From JAPWJZ01 sp966211335 (GTDB lineage Bacteria; Pseudomonadota; Alphaproteobacteria; Micavibrionales; UBA2020), in NCBI GenBank assembly GCA_966211335.1, contig CBIHNF010000002.1, positions 180,350 through 244,349 of the forward strand: DNA of 64,000 nt, given 5' to 3'. The position numbers and the translations under genes were made by a program. Under the pieces are notes generated by a model, which saw only the letters and a program-made list of their open reading frames with translations, did no database searches and was not told the origin of the DNA. Positions 33,422 to 42,036 of the stretch are shown in pieces. Positions within the stretch are counted from its first letter, which is position 1. Each line of letters begins with the position of its first letter.

Positions 33422-34418
33422 ATCCGTGGATCAGCTTGAACAGCCACATCAGCCCGCCCGCAAAGGCGAAGCTTAAGGGGAGGGTGAGCACCCAGGCCCA
33501 GACGATATTGCCGACGATACCCCAGCGCACGGCGGAAAGGCGCTTGGTCGCGCCAACGCCCATGATGGAGGTTGAAATCACCTGCGTCGTCGACACCGGA
33601 ATGCCAAGGTGGGAGGCGCCGGCGATGATGATGGAGGCTGTGGTTTCCGCGGCAAAGCCGTGAATGGGCTGCAGCTTGATCATTTTGCTTCCGAGGGTGC
33701 GCACAATGCGCCAGCCGCCCGACATGGTGCCCGCGCCCATGGCAATAGCGCAGCAGATTTTCACCCAGAACGGCACGGTGAAAGATTCAGTCGGGTAGGT
33801 GAGAAGCAGCCCGAGCGCGATGATACCCATGGATTTCTGCGCATCGTTAAGGCCGTGGCTGAGCGCCATGAAGCCTGCCGAGACGATCTGTAATTTCGAG
33901 AAGATGCGGTTGATACGGCCCAGCTTCACGCGATACACCATCCAGGTCAGCGCCGTCATCAGCAGGAAGCCGATGGAGACGCCGAGCAGCGGGGAGGTGA
34001 GCATGGGCATCACGATCTTCGCCCAGACCGCAGACCAGATAATATTGTCGTTACCATTACCGCCCGAAAAGAACGTCGCACCGAGCAGGGAGCCCACGAG
34101 CGCATGCGATGACGAGGTCGGCAGCCCCTTATACCATGTGATCAGGTTCCAGATGATGGCGGCGATGAGCGCACAGATGATCGTCGGCATAGTGATGGAG
34201 GCGGGCACGACGAGGCCTTTGCCGATGGTGGCCGCAACTTCCGTGCCGAGCAGCGCGCCGATGAGGTTGAGCACGCCGCCGAAAATAACCGCCGGCACCG
34301 GCCGCATCACGCGCGTCGAGACGACCGTGGCAATTGCATTCGCCGAGTCATGAAAGCCGTTGATATAGTCAAACACCAGCGCCAGCACGACGACGGTGAT
34401 AAGGAGCATGAGGGCCAT
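33420..34418 (-). CDS. pit: Low-affinity inorganic phosphate transporter (Pit)
   Basis: 332 residues with about ten helices and the duplicated PHO4-family motif: near the N-terminus DYINGFHDSANAIATVVSTR, and near residue 215 SHGLNDAQKSMGIIALGL. It is a cation-coupled phosphate importer of the inner membrane. It is encoded just after its DUF47 partner, the usual Pit/Pit-accessory pair, with 12 bases between. Confidence 0.93.
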   Translation of the reverse strand: MALMLLITVVVLALVFDYINGFHDSANAIATVVSTRVMRPVPAVIFGGVLNLIGALLGTEVAATIGKGLVVPASITMPTIICALIAAIIWNLITWYKGLPTSSSHALVGSLLGATFFSGGNGNDNIIWSAVWAKIVMPMLTSPLLGVSIGFLLMTALTWMVYRVKLGRINRIFSKLQIVSAGFMALSHGLNDAQKSMGIIALGLLLTYPTESFTVPFWVKICCAIAMGAGTMSGGWRIVRTLGSKMIKLQPIHGFAAETTASIIIAGASHLGIPVSTTQVISTSIMGVGATKRLSAVRWGIVGNIVWAWVLTLPLSFAFAGGLMWLFKLIHG

Positions 34419-34430
34419 TCGCGGGGCGCC

Positions 34431-35066
34431 TTAGCTGTGTTTCAGGGTGATTTGCAGCGCAACGCCCGCGGCATCGCGGTAGCCGTCGATGATGCGCTCC
34501 AGCAGGTCGTAGATATCTTTCTTCACCATCAGGTCGCGCGCTTTTTCTGACTTCTCCACCAGTTCCGCCAGCAGTTCGGAAAGGATTTCATCGCCTTTGT
34601 TTTCCAGCGCGTCGAGCAGCGCGGCTTTCTCGATGATCTGTTCGGGCTTGCCGCCTTTGATAAGGGCGTGGACCATGTTGTCCATCGCATCCGCTTCCTG
34701 CGTGATCAGCTCCAGCTGGCGGCCAAGGTCGCCGATCTCGGTGATCTTGAAAATCTGCAGGTGCTCCCGCGTTTTCTCGATCGTTTTGGTAATGCGGTAG
34801 AGGTATAGGCAGAATTGCTGAATATCTTCGCGGTCGAAGGGGGTGATGAAGGAGAGGCAAAGTTCTTTCGTCACCTCGCCGGAAATTTTCTTCGCCTGCA
34901 GCTTGCAGGCCTTGATGGCTTTTGCGGCTTCTTCGCGCGCTGCCGGATCGGAGCTTTCGATGAAGGTCTTCAGGTGCGTCGCGCTGGTATGCGCCTCTGC
35001 CGACAGCTGCTCGATAAACGTATAAAACTTGCCTTCATTGGGAAGAATTTTGGCGATGTTGAGCAT
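34431..35066 (-). CDS. DUF47 Pit accessory protein (PhoU-like)
   Basis: 211 residues, all-helical, from the ATG at 35064-35066 (AAGGAAA upstream). The KFYTFIEQLSAEAH start, the FITPFDREDIQQF motif (a DUF47 hallmark), and the LENKGDEILSEL segment match the family. Members pair with Pit and probably regulate phosphate uptake, as PhoU does for Pst. Confidence 0.92.
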   Translation of the reverse strand: MLNIAKILPNEGKFYTFIEQLSAEAHTSATHLKTFIESSDPAAREEAAKAIKACKLQAKKISGEVTKELCLSFITPFDREDIQQFCLYLYRITKTIEKTREHLQIFKITEIGDLGRQLELITQEADAMDNMVHALIKGGKPEQIIEKAALLDALENKGDEILSELLAELVEKSEKARDLMVKKDIYDLLERIIDGYRDAAGVALQITLKHS

Positions 35067-35166
35067 CCGGGTTTCCTTGCATACGCGTGGGGTACAATTG
35101 CTGCTATGCAGCAACGTAACCCGCCCGCTGATTCCCGTCAACCAATTGCCATAAAAGAGGATTGGT

Positions 35167-35472
35167 TTACGCGCCGAATTCCTTGGTTTTCGGCTTTGGA
35201 ATTTGCAGCGCGCAATCCGCCAGCGGCGGCGGATTGCCCTTCAGCTCGATCAGCTTGGCGCGCATCGCCTCCAGCACCTCCACATCCAGCTGGGAGAAGG
35301 GGATGAGGAGAATGCCGCCCTCGCTGGAGCCCGTGCGCGCGGTCAGCATGCGCAGGTTGAAATCATAGTTCATATAGCTGGTGCCGCCTTCGGACGGCTG
35401 GCGGATTTGCAGCACGCCGTCGTGCAGCTTGCGGGCGCCGTAGTCCTTGTTGAACTCTGCGGTCAGATCCAT
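35167..35472 (-). CDS. Small protein of unknown function
   Basis: 101 residues, no signal or membrane segment. It contains LTARTGSSEGGILLIPFSQL and ends with a lysine/proline tail. No family is recognised. It diverges from the pyrophosphohydrolase gene at 35586. Confidence 0.55.
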   Translation of the reverse strand: MDLTAEFNKDYGARKLHDGVLQIRQPSEGGTSYMNYDFNLRMLTARTGSSEGGILLIPFSQLDVEVLEAMRAKLIELKGNPPPLADCALQIPKPKTKEFGA

Positions 35473-35585
35473 GATGTCACCTCGTTAAGGGCTCAAAATT
35501 GCCATAACGCAACCGCCGCGTCAACCCGCTTTATGGAGAGGGTTATTCGGGCTATGGTCGCGGGCCAGAAACAAGAGAGGCCGCC

Positions 35586-35984
35586 ATGAACGATTACGAA
35601 GCCAAAGTCCGCCAGTTCCACCAAGCCGTGGGGCAGCAGGTGAGCGAGCCTTTCAGCGCGAAACTGCTCGAGCTGCGCCGCACGCTGATTGCGGAAGAAG
35701 TGAAAGAGCTCTTCGCCGAATTCGACAAGGCGATCGAGGAGCTGAAAACCGGCAGCGTTACGCGCAAGACGAAGGCCGACCTCATGAAGGAAATGGCCGA
35801 TGTGCAGTATGTGCTCAGCGGCACCGCCGTCACCTTCGGCCTGCCGATTGATGAAGTGTTCGACCGCGTGCACACCAGCAACATGTCCAAACTCGGCCCC
35901 GACGGCAAACCCATCCTCCGCGACGACGGCAAGGTGATGAAGGGCCCCGATTATTTCCCGCCGGTGCTGGAGGATTTGGCTTGA
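35586..35984 (+). CDS. HisE/MazG-like NTP pyrophosphohydrolase
   Basis: 132 residues with the all-alpha NTP-pyrophosphatase pattern: LIAEEVKELFAEFDKA (first EExxE-type metal motif) and KEMADVQYVLSGTA (ExxD motif), then a phosphoribosyl-ATP-pyrophosphatase-like tail (SNMSKLGPDGKPILRDDGKV). It probably hydrolyses a (possibly modified) nucleotide; the substrate is unknown. Its stop overlaps the next frame region. Confidence 0.82.
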   Translation: MNDYEAKVRQFHQAVGQQVSEPFSAKLLELRRTLIAEEVKELFAEFDKAIEELKTGSVTRKTKADLMKEMADVQYVLSGTAVTFGLPIDEVFDRVHTSNMSKLGPDGKPILRDDGKVMKGPDYFPPVLEDLA

Positions 35985-36001
35985 AGTGGACGGAGTATTC
36001 A

Positions 36002-36784
36002 ATGAGCAAAAAATCAATCATCGCAATAGCAGCATTGCTGTTTGCGAGCCTCGTCCCCGTCTACGCCTGCGCGGGCTTGGGCGGCACCAGTGAATACCCC
36101 GCCTTAAAGCTGCATTATAAAATGACGGTTGAAGTCGAAACTCCTGAAGGAATTAAAACAGGGGCCGCAGTCAGGGAAATTTCAATCGCGTTTCGCCCCA
36201 TGCTATTGGGGGAAGGTGGAGACAAGCATATTAGATTAGAAAAAGCCGAAGCGGTCGCTGTGGATATGGGTGGTCGCGGCGCGTTGTTCGCAACATTGGG
36301 CGCTGCTACTGATACAGCATTAATATTTTTCCGCGCATTTCCTAGTCATTGTCCTGAGGGAGACATTAGCCGTTGTAGTATCAATTATTATTCTTCCTTG
36401 AAACCTGGGAAGAAAGTCCAGTTATCTAGTCTCTATTATCCTATGCTTGTGGCTTTTGAAGATTTGAATAATCCTCTAAGCGTGAAAAAACTCATAGATG
36501 TAAGCTCCTGCGATGATCCAAAAACAGAATTAAAAACCAATTCGCATTGTATTAAGAACGATCACTTTAAGGAAGTTTTTGGCGAGGGCGTTAAATTGAA
36601 AGGTATCTATATAGAAAAGACTGATGATAAATTTTCTCCTCGTGTAGAGAAATTTTTAAGGTGGCTGCCTGAAAAATATGGCCGCCAATTCGACGGAAGC
36701 GGTATTCAGTTGCTGAGTTCTAAATACCCTGTCGCAAACATGCTTAGTGTTGGAAATTTCTCCACCGAAGTAGGTAAAAAATGA
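36002..36784 (+). CDS. Secreted protein, paralog of 13120-13842
   Basis: 260 residues from the ATG at 36002 (GGAG upstream). It has a signal peptide ending near VYACAG and then the same blocks as the 13120-13842 protein (YKMTVEVETPEGIKTG, VDMGGRG, KNDHFKEVFGEG). Unlike its paralog, the mature part has several extra cysteines (CPEGDISRC, CDDPK, HCIK) that could form disulfides in the periplasm. It is distinctly AT-rich in its second half. No family is known to me. Confidence 0.75.
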   Translation: MSKKSIIAIAALLFASLVPVYACAGLGGTSEYPALKLHYKMTVEVETPEGIKTGAAVREISIAFRPMLLGEGGDKHIRLEKAEAVAVDMGGRGALFATLGAATDTALIFFRAFPSHCPEGDISRCSINYYSSLKPGKKVQLSSLYYPMLVAFEDLNNPLSVKKLIDVSSCDDPKTELKTNSHCIKNDHFKEVFGEGVKLKGIYIEKTDDKFSPRVEKFLRWLPEKYGRQFDGSGIQLLSSKYPVANMLSVGNFSTEVGKK

Positions 36785-36843
36785 TTATAAAATTAGTTAT
36801 CCCCATCGTTGCGCTGTTGGTTATAGGCTTGAGCACGTTTTAG
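36781..36843 (+). CDS. Possible 20-residue hydrophobic peptide
   Basis: ATG overlaps the preceding stop (ATGA). The peptide is almost entirely hydrophobic (MIIKLVIPIVALLVIGLSTF) and could be a coupled micro-membrane peptide, or the remnant of a decayed signal sequence. Nothing else supports translation. Confidence 0.25.
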   Translation: MIIKLVIPIVALLVIGLSTF

Positions 36844-36895
36844 GGCTGAGGTAAAAACACTTTTTAACCTATAAAATATCTAATTATATAATAAT

Positions 36896-37729
36896 TCAGA
36901 TACTTAAAAAGTTGTTGAGAATAATTAGCATCGCCGCGCGCATTTCTGGTGTTATTGGCGTCGTTGTCGCCTCCCCAATATACTGGCCGTGTAACCCCGG
37001 CAATACGACAAGGCGGCCTTTGGGCAGCAAGCGCATCATGGCGGCGGCGTGTTCGGGGGTGATGATGTCCTGATCGCCGATGAGGACGAGGGCGGGGACC
37101 TTGATGCTTTGAATGTCGCTATCCGGCCAGTCCTTGAAACCGTTCAGCATCGCCATGATCTTCTGGCCCTGCAGCAGCATGTTTTCCGGCTGCGGGTTGT
37201 TGGCCGCGAAATCTTCCTGCAGCGGTTTGGGGAAATTCTCCACCTTCAGCGGCTGCTTGAAAAACTCGCGCACCGGTGGGTAGATGCCTTCCGACTTATA
37301 GAAGGCGGAGCCGATGATAATACGGCGGACAAGAGCAGGGTGGCGTATCGCCAGCTGCATGGCCACATTGCCGCCATTGCTGAAACCGAAAACATCGGCG
37401 TCTTTCACGTTAATTTTTTCCAGCAGCGCGGCGGTATCATCCGCCATCGTGGCAAAATCGAACGGGCGGTCTTTTATGTCTGCGGTATGGCCGTGGCCCT
37501 GCTGTTCGATGCCGATGACGCGATGGGTTCTCGCAAGATCGTCGATGATATTGCCGAAGGTCGTCTTGATGGAAGACGCGCCGCCATGCAACAGCACAAG
37601 GTCCGGGCCTGAGCCGCGGATCTCGTAATACATTTTGAGGCCGTGGATATCGGCATAGTCGGCATGGGCAGGAATTGATTTTATCATGAATAATCCAAGC
37701 AGGATAATAAAGGCAGGTTTGAAGCGCAT
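36896..37729 (-). CDS. Exported alpha/beta hydrolase
   Basis: 277 residues with a signal peptide (MRFKPAFIILLGLFMIKSIPAHA). The alpha/beta-hydrolase core has the oxyanion HGG loop, the nucleophile elbow GFSNGG (Ser117), the acid region (GDQDIITPEHAA) and the histidine near the end (PGLHGQYIG). Acts in the periplasm; substrate unknown. Confidence 0.88.
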   Translation of the reverse strand: MRFKPAFIILLGLFMIKSIPAHADYADIHGLKMYYEIRGSGPDLVLLHGGASSIKTTFGNIIDDLARTHRVIGIEQQGHGHTADIKDRPFDFATMADDTAALLEKINVKDADVFGFSNGGNVAMQLAIRHPALVRRIIIGSAFYKSEGIYPPVREFFKQPLKVENFPKPLQEDFAANNPQPENMLLQGQKIMAMLNGFKDWPDSDIQSIKVPALVLIGDQDIITPEHAAAMMRLLPKGRLVVLPGLHGQYIGEATTTPITPEMRAAMLIILNNFLSI

Positions 37730-37746
37730 GACATCTTTCGCGTTTT

Positions 37747-38127
37747 CTACTTAGGTGACGGCAACATTGATTGGGGAAACTTCCGGTGGCTGTTATATTC
37801 GGTCAGCGTTTCGATGGCGCAGGCGACCAGATCCTGCAGGGTGGGATTGTCGGGGTGGGCTGAGGGCCACCATGGCTTGAGCAGGCTGTGTAATTCCAAG
37901 GCAGCATTTTTATTCGTGAGTGTCAGAATTCCCGGCGCAGGTATCAGCGTCCATCGGCTTTCATGGATTGTTCCCTCCGTCGAAATGGCATAGATGTTGC
38001 CGTCGGCATCAAATGCTCTGGCGTATTCGCCGGCTTCTATGTCAGGCGATTCCATACTGCTTTCCGCCTCCTCAACGGTTTCATAGATGGACAGATCGCC
38101 GTTTTTTTCCAGTAAAAAAATAGTCAT
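37747..38127 (-). CDS. Small acidic protein, unknown
   Basis: 126 residues, acidic, beginning MTIFLLEKNGDLSIYETVEEAE, with a beta-rich start and a helical end. It resembles in size some phage or toxin-immunity-type proteins, but there is no toxin gene beside it and I do not claim that. 17 bases upstream of the hydrolase on the same strand. Confidence 0.6.
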   Translation of the reverse strand: MTIFLLEKNGDLSIYETVEEAESSMESPDIEAGEYARAFDADGNIYAISTEGTIHESRWTLIPAPGILTLTNKNAALELHSLLKPWWPSAHPDNPTLQDLVACAIETLTEYNSHRKFPQSMLPSPK

Positions 38128-38161
38128 CTATCGTACTCTTCAAAAGTATGCAGATTTTTAT

Positions 38162-39061
38162 CTACAGCGAGCAAAGAAGAAGCACCAGCAGCCCGAAATC
38201 GCGGTTGGCGCGGAAGATTTTAAGGCAGCTGCCAGAGTCGTCAGGCTGCCAGCGGTGCAGCTGCCACATGATGTGCAGCGTGCAGGGGAAGAGCAGCCAG
38301 CAACTTAAGTTACTCGGAGCGGCGAAAAACCTGGCGACGCCGAACAGGGTGAGCGCGGCGAAGAAAAATGCGCCGACGATCACTTTGCTGTTTTTACCAA
38401 AAAGCAGGGCGGTCGATTTGATGCCGATCATGGCGTCATCTTCCTTGTCCTGATGCGCGTAGATGGTGTCGTAGGCGAGGGTCCAGAGGATGCCGCCGGC
38501 GTAGAGGATAAGGGCAGGCTTATCAAGACTGCCGCGCATCGCCGCCCAGCCCATGAGCGCGCCCCAGTTGAAGGTGAGGCCGAGGAAGGCCTGTGGCCAC
38601 CAAGTGATGCGCTTCATGAGGGGGTAGGCGACCACCAGCAGCAGCGACAACACGCCAAGACCAATGGCGAGGGGCCTGAGGGTCAGCAGAATACAGAAAC
38701 TGGGGAGGAGGAGGAGGGCGAGGAAGGCGAACGCCTGTTTCACCGTCACTTCGCCGGCGGGCAGGGGCCTTGTGCGCGTGCGCTCCACCTGCGCATCCAG
38801 CTTCCGGTCCCAAAGGTCATTCACCACGCAACCCGCGCCGCGCATAAGGATGGCGCCGAGGGCGAAGAGTGCCATGAGTGCCCAGCTGCGGCTTGTCATA
38901 TGCGCCAGACCGCCCGAGGCAAGAACGATGCTCCACCACCCCGGCAGCAGCAGCAACCAGGTGCCAATCGGCCGGTCGAGCCGCGCCAGCTTGACATAGG
39001 GGTGCAAGCGCGGCGGCGTCATTCTGAAAATTGGCTTCTGGATTTCAATGTCGGTTGCCAT
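38162..39061 (-). CDS. ubiA: 4-hydroxybenzoate octaprenyltransferase UbiA
   Basis: 299 residues from the ATG at 39059-39061, with about eight helices. The first prenyl-diphosphate motif is NDLWDRKLDAQVERT (NDxxDxxxD) and the second is YDTIYAHQDKEDD. The start LDRPIGTWLLLLPGWW is typical. UbiA prenylates 4-hydroxybenzoate in ubiquinone synthesis at the inner membrane. It diverges from rsmE, as in several alphaproteobacteria. Confidence 0.93.
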   Translation of the reverse strand: MATDIEIQKPIFRMTPPRLHPYVKLARLDRPIGTWLLLLPGWWSIVLASGGLAHMTSRSWALMALFALGAILMRGAGCVVNDLWDRKLDAQVERTRTRPLPAGEVTVKQAFAFLALLLLPSFCILLTLRPLAIGLGVLSLLLVVAYPLMKRITWWPQAFLGLTFNWGALMGWAAMRGSLDKPALILYAGGILWTLAYDTIYAHQDKEDDAMIGIKSTALLFGKNSKVIVGAFFFAALTLFGVARFFAAPSNLSCWLLFPCTLHIMWQLHRWQPDDSGSCLKIFRANRDFGLLVLLLCSL

Positions 39062-39134
39062 GGCGGTTATCCTAGTTGCTTCGCTGCCGATTGTCACCTT
39101 CCAGCCGTGGTGCCAGCCATGCTAGCCTGTGGGC

Positions 39135-39878
39135 ATGACAGTGGATGCTTATAAAAACCTTCTCCGCCTTTTTGTGTCACGCGACGATATGTCGCGCGGA
39201 GATAATATCGAGTTATCAGAAGGTCAGCACCATTACCTCAGAAACGTGATGCGGGCAGAAGCAGGGCAGCAGCTGCGCCTGTTCAACGGCCGCAACGGCG
39301 AATGGCTGGGAGAGCTCATCGAACTTAGCAAAAAGAAGGCGATAGTCACGCCGGTTGAGAAACTGGCTGAACAAAAATCATCGCCCGACGTCTTCATCCT
39401 CGCATCGCCGATCAAGAAAGAAGCGCTTGATATGATTGTGGAAAAAGCATCCGAGCTGGGCGCTGCCGTTTTCCAGCCCGTCACCTGCCAGCACACAGTC
39501 GTCCACCGCTTTAATGCCGAGCGCTTGAGCGCCATTGCGACCGAAGCCGCCGAGCAATGCGAGCGGCTGGATGTGATGGATGTGCGGGAGCTTGTCACCC
39601 TCGACGCCGCGCTGGCCGGCTGGGACCCCGCCCGCCGACTGCTGTTCTGCCAGGAGCGGGGCGCGGCGGCCCCCTTGGCCGAGGCGCTGGCCAAACTGCC
39701 CGCGACCACCCCCTATGGCATCCTGATCGGGCCGGAGGGGGGATTCTCCACCGCCGAGGTAGAGAATCTGCGCCGCTTGCCGTTTGTGACGCCTGTCTCC
39801 CTCGGCCCCCGTATCCTGAGAGCGGAAACGGCGCTGATCGCGGCGCTGGCCGGCCTCCAGCTGCTGACGGAAAAATAA
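39135..39878 (+). CDS. rsmE: 16S rRNA m3U1498 methyltransferase RsmE
   Basis: 247 residues from the ATG at 39135 (an in-frame GTG at 39129 is possible). It has an N-terminal PUA-like domain (EGQHHYLRNVMRAEAGQ), then the SPOUT knot: ASPIKKEALDMIVEKASELG, LIGPEGGFSTAEVE and SLGPRILRAETA, all hallmark RsmE motifs. It methylates U1498 in assembled 30S subunits. Confidence 0.95.
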   Translation: MTVDAYKNLLRLFVSRDDMSRGDNIELSEGQHHYLRNVMRAEAGQQLRLFNGRNGEWLGELIELSKKKAIVTPVEKLAEQKSSPDVFILASPIKKEALDMIVEKASELGAAVFQPVTCQHTVVHRFNAERLSAIATEAAEQCERLDVMDVRELVTLDAALAGWDPARRLLFCQERGAAAPLAEALAKLPATTPYGILIGPEGGFSTAEVENLRRLPFVTPVSLGPRILRAETALIAALAGLQLLTEK

Positions 39879-39969
39879 TCTAAGGTCCTGATTTTATTAG
39901 TGCATATACGGAAACTCTTTATCCGTTAAGGTAATATTATTACAAAATTAACCGGTAATTAAAAATTTA

Positions 39970-39998
39970 TTGACATAATTTGCACGTAAAGCTATAAA
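39970..39998 (+). promoter_or_regulatory. Strong sigma-70 promoter for gshA
   Basis: TTGACA (39970-39975), 17-base spacer, TATAAA (39993-39998). This predicts a transcript starting at about 40004-40006, around 100 bases before the gshA ATG. Confidence 0.8.
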
Positions 39999-40003
39999 TC
40001 TAT

Positions 40004-40103
40004 ATGCACGGACTGCAGACTTGCGACGGAGATAACACGCCGAAGAGCGTGGGCAAGTTCGGCCTCGTGCTGCGTAGCAACGGTAAAATTATGGTGTCAA
40101 AAA
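40004..40103 (+). promoter_or_regulatory. Structured gshA leader
   Basis: The 100-base leader contains three nested stems: GCACG 40006-40010 / CGTGC 40066-40070, ACTTGC 40019-40024 / GCAAGT 40053-40058, and CACGC 40036-40040 / GCGTG 40047-40051. A small TGCT/AGCA hairpin follows at about 40069-40078. No known riboswitch is recognised. It could be a novel cis-regulatory RNA, or its structure may simply surround a leader peptide. Confidence 0.5.
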
Positions 40104-40111
40104 ATGTCTAG
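40004..40111 (+). CDS. Possible 35-residue gshA leader peptide
   Basis: ATG at 40004 falls at the predicted transcription start, so it would be leaderless. The frame (MHGLQTCDGDNTPKSVGK...) ends with TAG at 40109-40111, overlapping the gshA ATG by 8 bases in another frame. gshA itself lacks a visible ribosome site (GTGTCAAAAA before the ATG), so termination-reinitiation coupling is plausible. It has one cysteine codon. Not proven coding. Confidence 0.35.
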   Translation: MHGLQTCDGDNTPKSVGKFGLVLRSNGKIMVSKNV

Positions 40112-41603
40112 CCCGAGTCAGGTCGACAATAAGGTTATATCCGGCAAACAGGATTTAGTGGAGTGGTTCGAAAAGGGATGTACCCCGAACGCCCAGCGCC
40201 TGATTGGTGTCGAACACGAAAAACCCCCTTTCTATCTCGCCGATGGCAAGCCCGTCTCCTATTTGGGTGAAGACGGCCGTCCCGGCGTGCAGGATTTCAT
40301 CGCCAAGATGGTGGCGGAAAAAGGTTGGCAGCCGGGCGAACCCGAGCGCGGCCTCATCGTCGAGCTGAAAAAGAGCCAGGCCGGCTGGACTTTCGAGCCC
40401 GCCCTGCAAATGGAAGTCGGCGGCGCGCCGCTCCGTAACGTCCACCAGAACGCCAAAGAGACGGATGAAACCATCTCGGAAGCCGTCGCGGTGACCAAAT
40501 CCCTCGGCTTCGGCATGCTGGCGGCGGGCTTCCACCCGACGCATCTGTCCAAAGACCTGCCGATGATGCCGAAATCGCGCTATGAAGCGCTGTTCAACTG
40601 GTTCGAGAAGAAAAAATTCCCCAACGCGAATGACGTCGCTTCCTGCACCTCGACCGTGCAGGTCAACATGGGCTACCAGTCTGAAGAAGACATGGTGAAA
40701 ATGCTCCGCGTCTCGCTGTCACTGCAGCCGATCGCGGTGTCCCTGTTTGCCAACTCGCCCTTCTGCGAAGGCAAGCCGACGGGCTATGAAAGTTTCCGCT
40801 CGCATAAATTGCATGACAACATGGGCGGCCGTTACGGCTTCATGCTGCCGATCGCCTTTGAAAAAGGCTTCGGCTTTGAAATGTTCACCGACTATGCCAT
40901 GAACACCATGCCCATGATCGGCATGTACAAGGGCAACGTCTTCATGGATGCCAACGGCGGCAAGTTCCATGATTTCATGGAAGGGAACCTCGATATCGTG
41001 CCGGGCCAGAAAGCCACCATCGGCGACTGGAAAAACCACCTCAACACCATCTGGCCGGAAGTTCGCCTGCGCCAATTCCTTGAAATGCGCGGCACCGACA
41101 ACGGCCCGCAGGAAATGATCAAGGCGCTGCCGGCTTTCTGGGTTGGTCTGCTCTACGACAAAACCTCCCTCGACGCCGCTTACGAAATGGTCAAGGACTG
41201 GACCAACGAAGACCGCGATTACCTGCGCGTCACGACGCCGCGCGACGGTCTGCGCACCCAGTTCCTCGGCACCACGGTTCAGGAAATCGCCAAGACCTGC
41301 CTTGAACTCTCCGAACAGGGCCTGAAACGCCGCGGCGTGAAGAACGAAAAGGGCCAGGACGAGAGCATGTACCTCGAGCCCTTGAAAGAAATCGCCGAGA
41401 GCGGCCGCAGCTGGGCGACGCGCCTTGTCGACCTCTACAACGGTCCGTGGAACGGCGACATCAGCAACATCTTTAAAGTGATGAACTACGAAAACAACCC
41501 GTCCGTGCTGAAAATCGGCAACGGTCTGGAGCAGAAGGCGCAGCCTTCCGCACGTGGCATCATCCTGCCGGGCGACCGCGACTTCCGCATCGGCAACGGC
41601 TAA
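40104..41603 (+). CDS. gshA: Glutamate-cysteine ligase GshA, plant/alphaproteobacterial type
   Basis: 499 residues of the class with GVEHEKPPF near the start, the substrate-binding block (FEPALQMEVGGAPLRNVHQN), MPKSRYEALFNWF, CTSTVQVNMGY, and GDWKNHLNTIWPEVRLR. These define the group 3 (plant-like) ligase. It joins glutamate and cysteine with ATP, the first step of glutathione synthesis. It has an unusual leader (see 40004-40111). A hairpin terminator follows. Confidence 0.96.
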   Translation: MSSPSQVDNKVISGKQDLVEWFEKGCTPNAQRLIGVEHEKPPFYLADGKPVSYLGEDGRPGVQDFIAKMVAEKGWQPGEPERGLIVELKKSQAGWTFEPALQMEVGGAPLRNVHQNAKETDETISEAVAVTKSLGFGMLAAGFHPTHLSKDLPMMPKSRYEALFNWFEKKKFPNANDVASCTSTVQVNMGYQSEEDMVKMLRVSLSLQPIAVSLFANSPFCEGKPTGYESFRSHKLHDNMGGRYGFMLPIAFEKGFGFEMFTDYAMNTMPMIGMYKGNVFMDANGGKFHDFMEGNLDIVPGQKATIGDWKNHLNTIWPEVRLRQFLEMRGTDNGPQEMIKALPAFWVGLLYDKTSLDAAYEMVKDWTNEDRDYLRVTTPRDGLRTQFLGTTVQEIAKTCLELSEQGLKRRGVKNEKGQDESMYLEPLKEIAESGRSWATRLVDLYNGPWNGDISNIFKVMNYENNPSVLKIGNGLEQKAQPSARGIILPGDRDFRIGNG

Positions 41604-41627
41604 GAGCTTTTAACTTTTTTCTCCGCC

Positions 41628-41667
41628 AAAACCCGCGCGCCTCCGTAACAGGCCGCGGGTTTTGTTT
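41628..41667 (+). terminator. Terminator after gshA
   Basis: AAAACCCGCG / CGCGGGTTTT with a 16-base loop followed by GTTTTG; 24 bases after the gshA stop. Confidence 0.8.
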
Positions 41668-41694
41668 TGCCCTCTTCGGTGATAGACTTTCCGC

Positions 41695-41967
41695 ATGAAG
41701 GCAAAAAAGAAAAAAACGCCAAAGCCGCGCTGGACGATTTACATCCTGCAATGCGCCGACGGCAGCTTTTATACCGGCATCACCAACAATCTTGAAAAGC
41801 GCCTCAAAGCGCATCACGACGGCACGGGCGCGAAATACACGCGCGGGCGCGGGCCGCTGACCGTTGTGCATACGGAGACGCGCGCGGCGAAGGGCACGGC
41901 CCTCAAGCGCGAAATCGCCATCAAAAGCCTTTCCCGCGCGGAAAAACTGGCCCTGTTCAACCCTTGA
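41695..41967 (+). CDS. GIY-YIG nuclease-domain protein (UPF0213 type)
   Basis: 90 residues with the GIY-YIG core written as IYILQCADGSFYTGIT, then the catalytic arginine region (NLEKRLKAHHDGTGAKYTR) and the glutamate helix (ALKREIAIKSLSRAEKLAL). The lysine-rich start (MKAKKKKTPKPRW) may help bind nucleic acid. Small standalone members such as YhbQ have weak nuclease activity; the biological role is unclear. Confidence 0.9.
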   Translation: MKAKKKKTPKPRWTIYILQCADGSFYTGITNNLEKRLKAHHDGTGAKYTRGRGPLTVVHTETRAAKGTALKREIAIKSLSRAEKLALFNP

Positions 41968-42036
41968 GCGTGACGGAACTGCTCTGGCTTTCGTTTATTG
42001 GCCAACAGCAAGTTTAACCATCAAAGGATTGAAATT

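Noticed and set aside
37747..38127. Immunity protein of a toxin system
   Set aside because: No toxin gene alongside; the neighbours are a hydrolase and ubiA.
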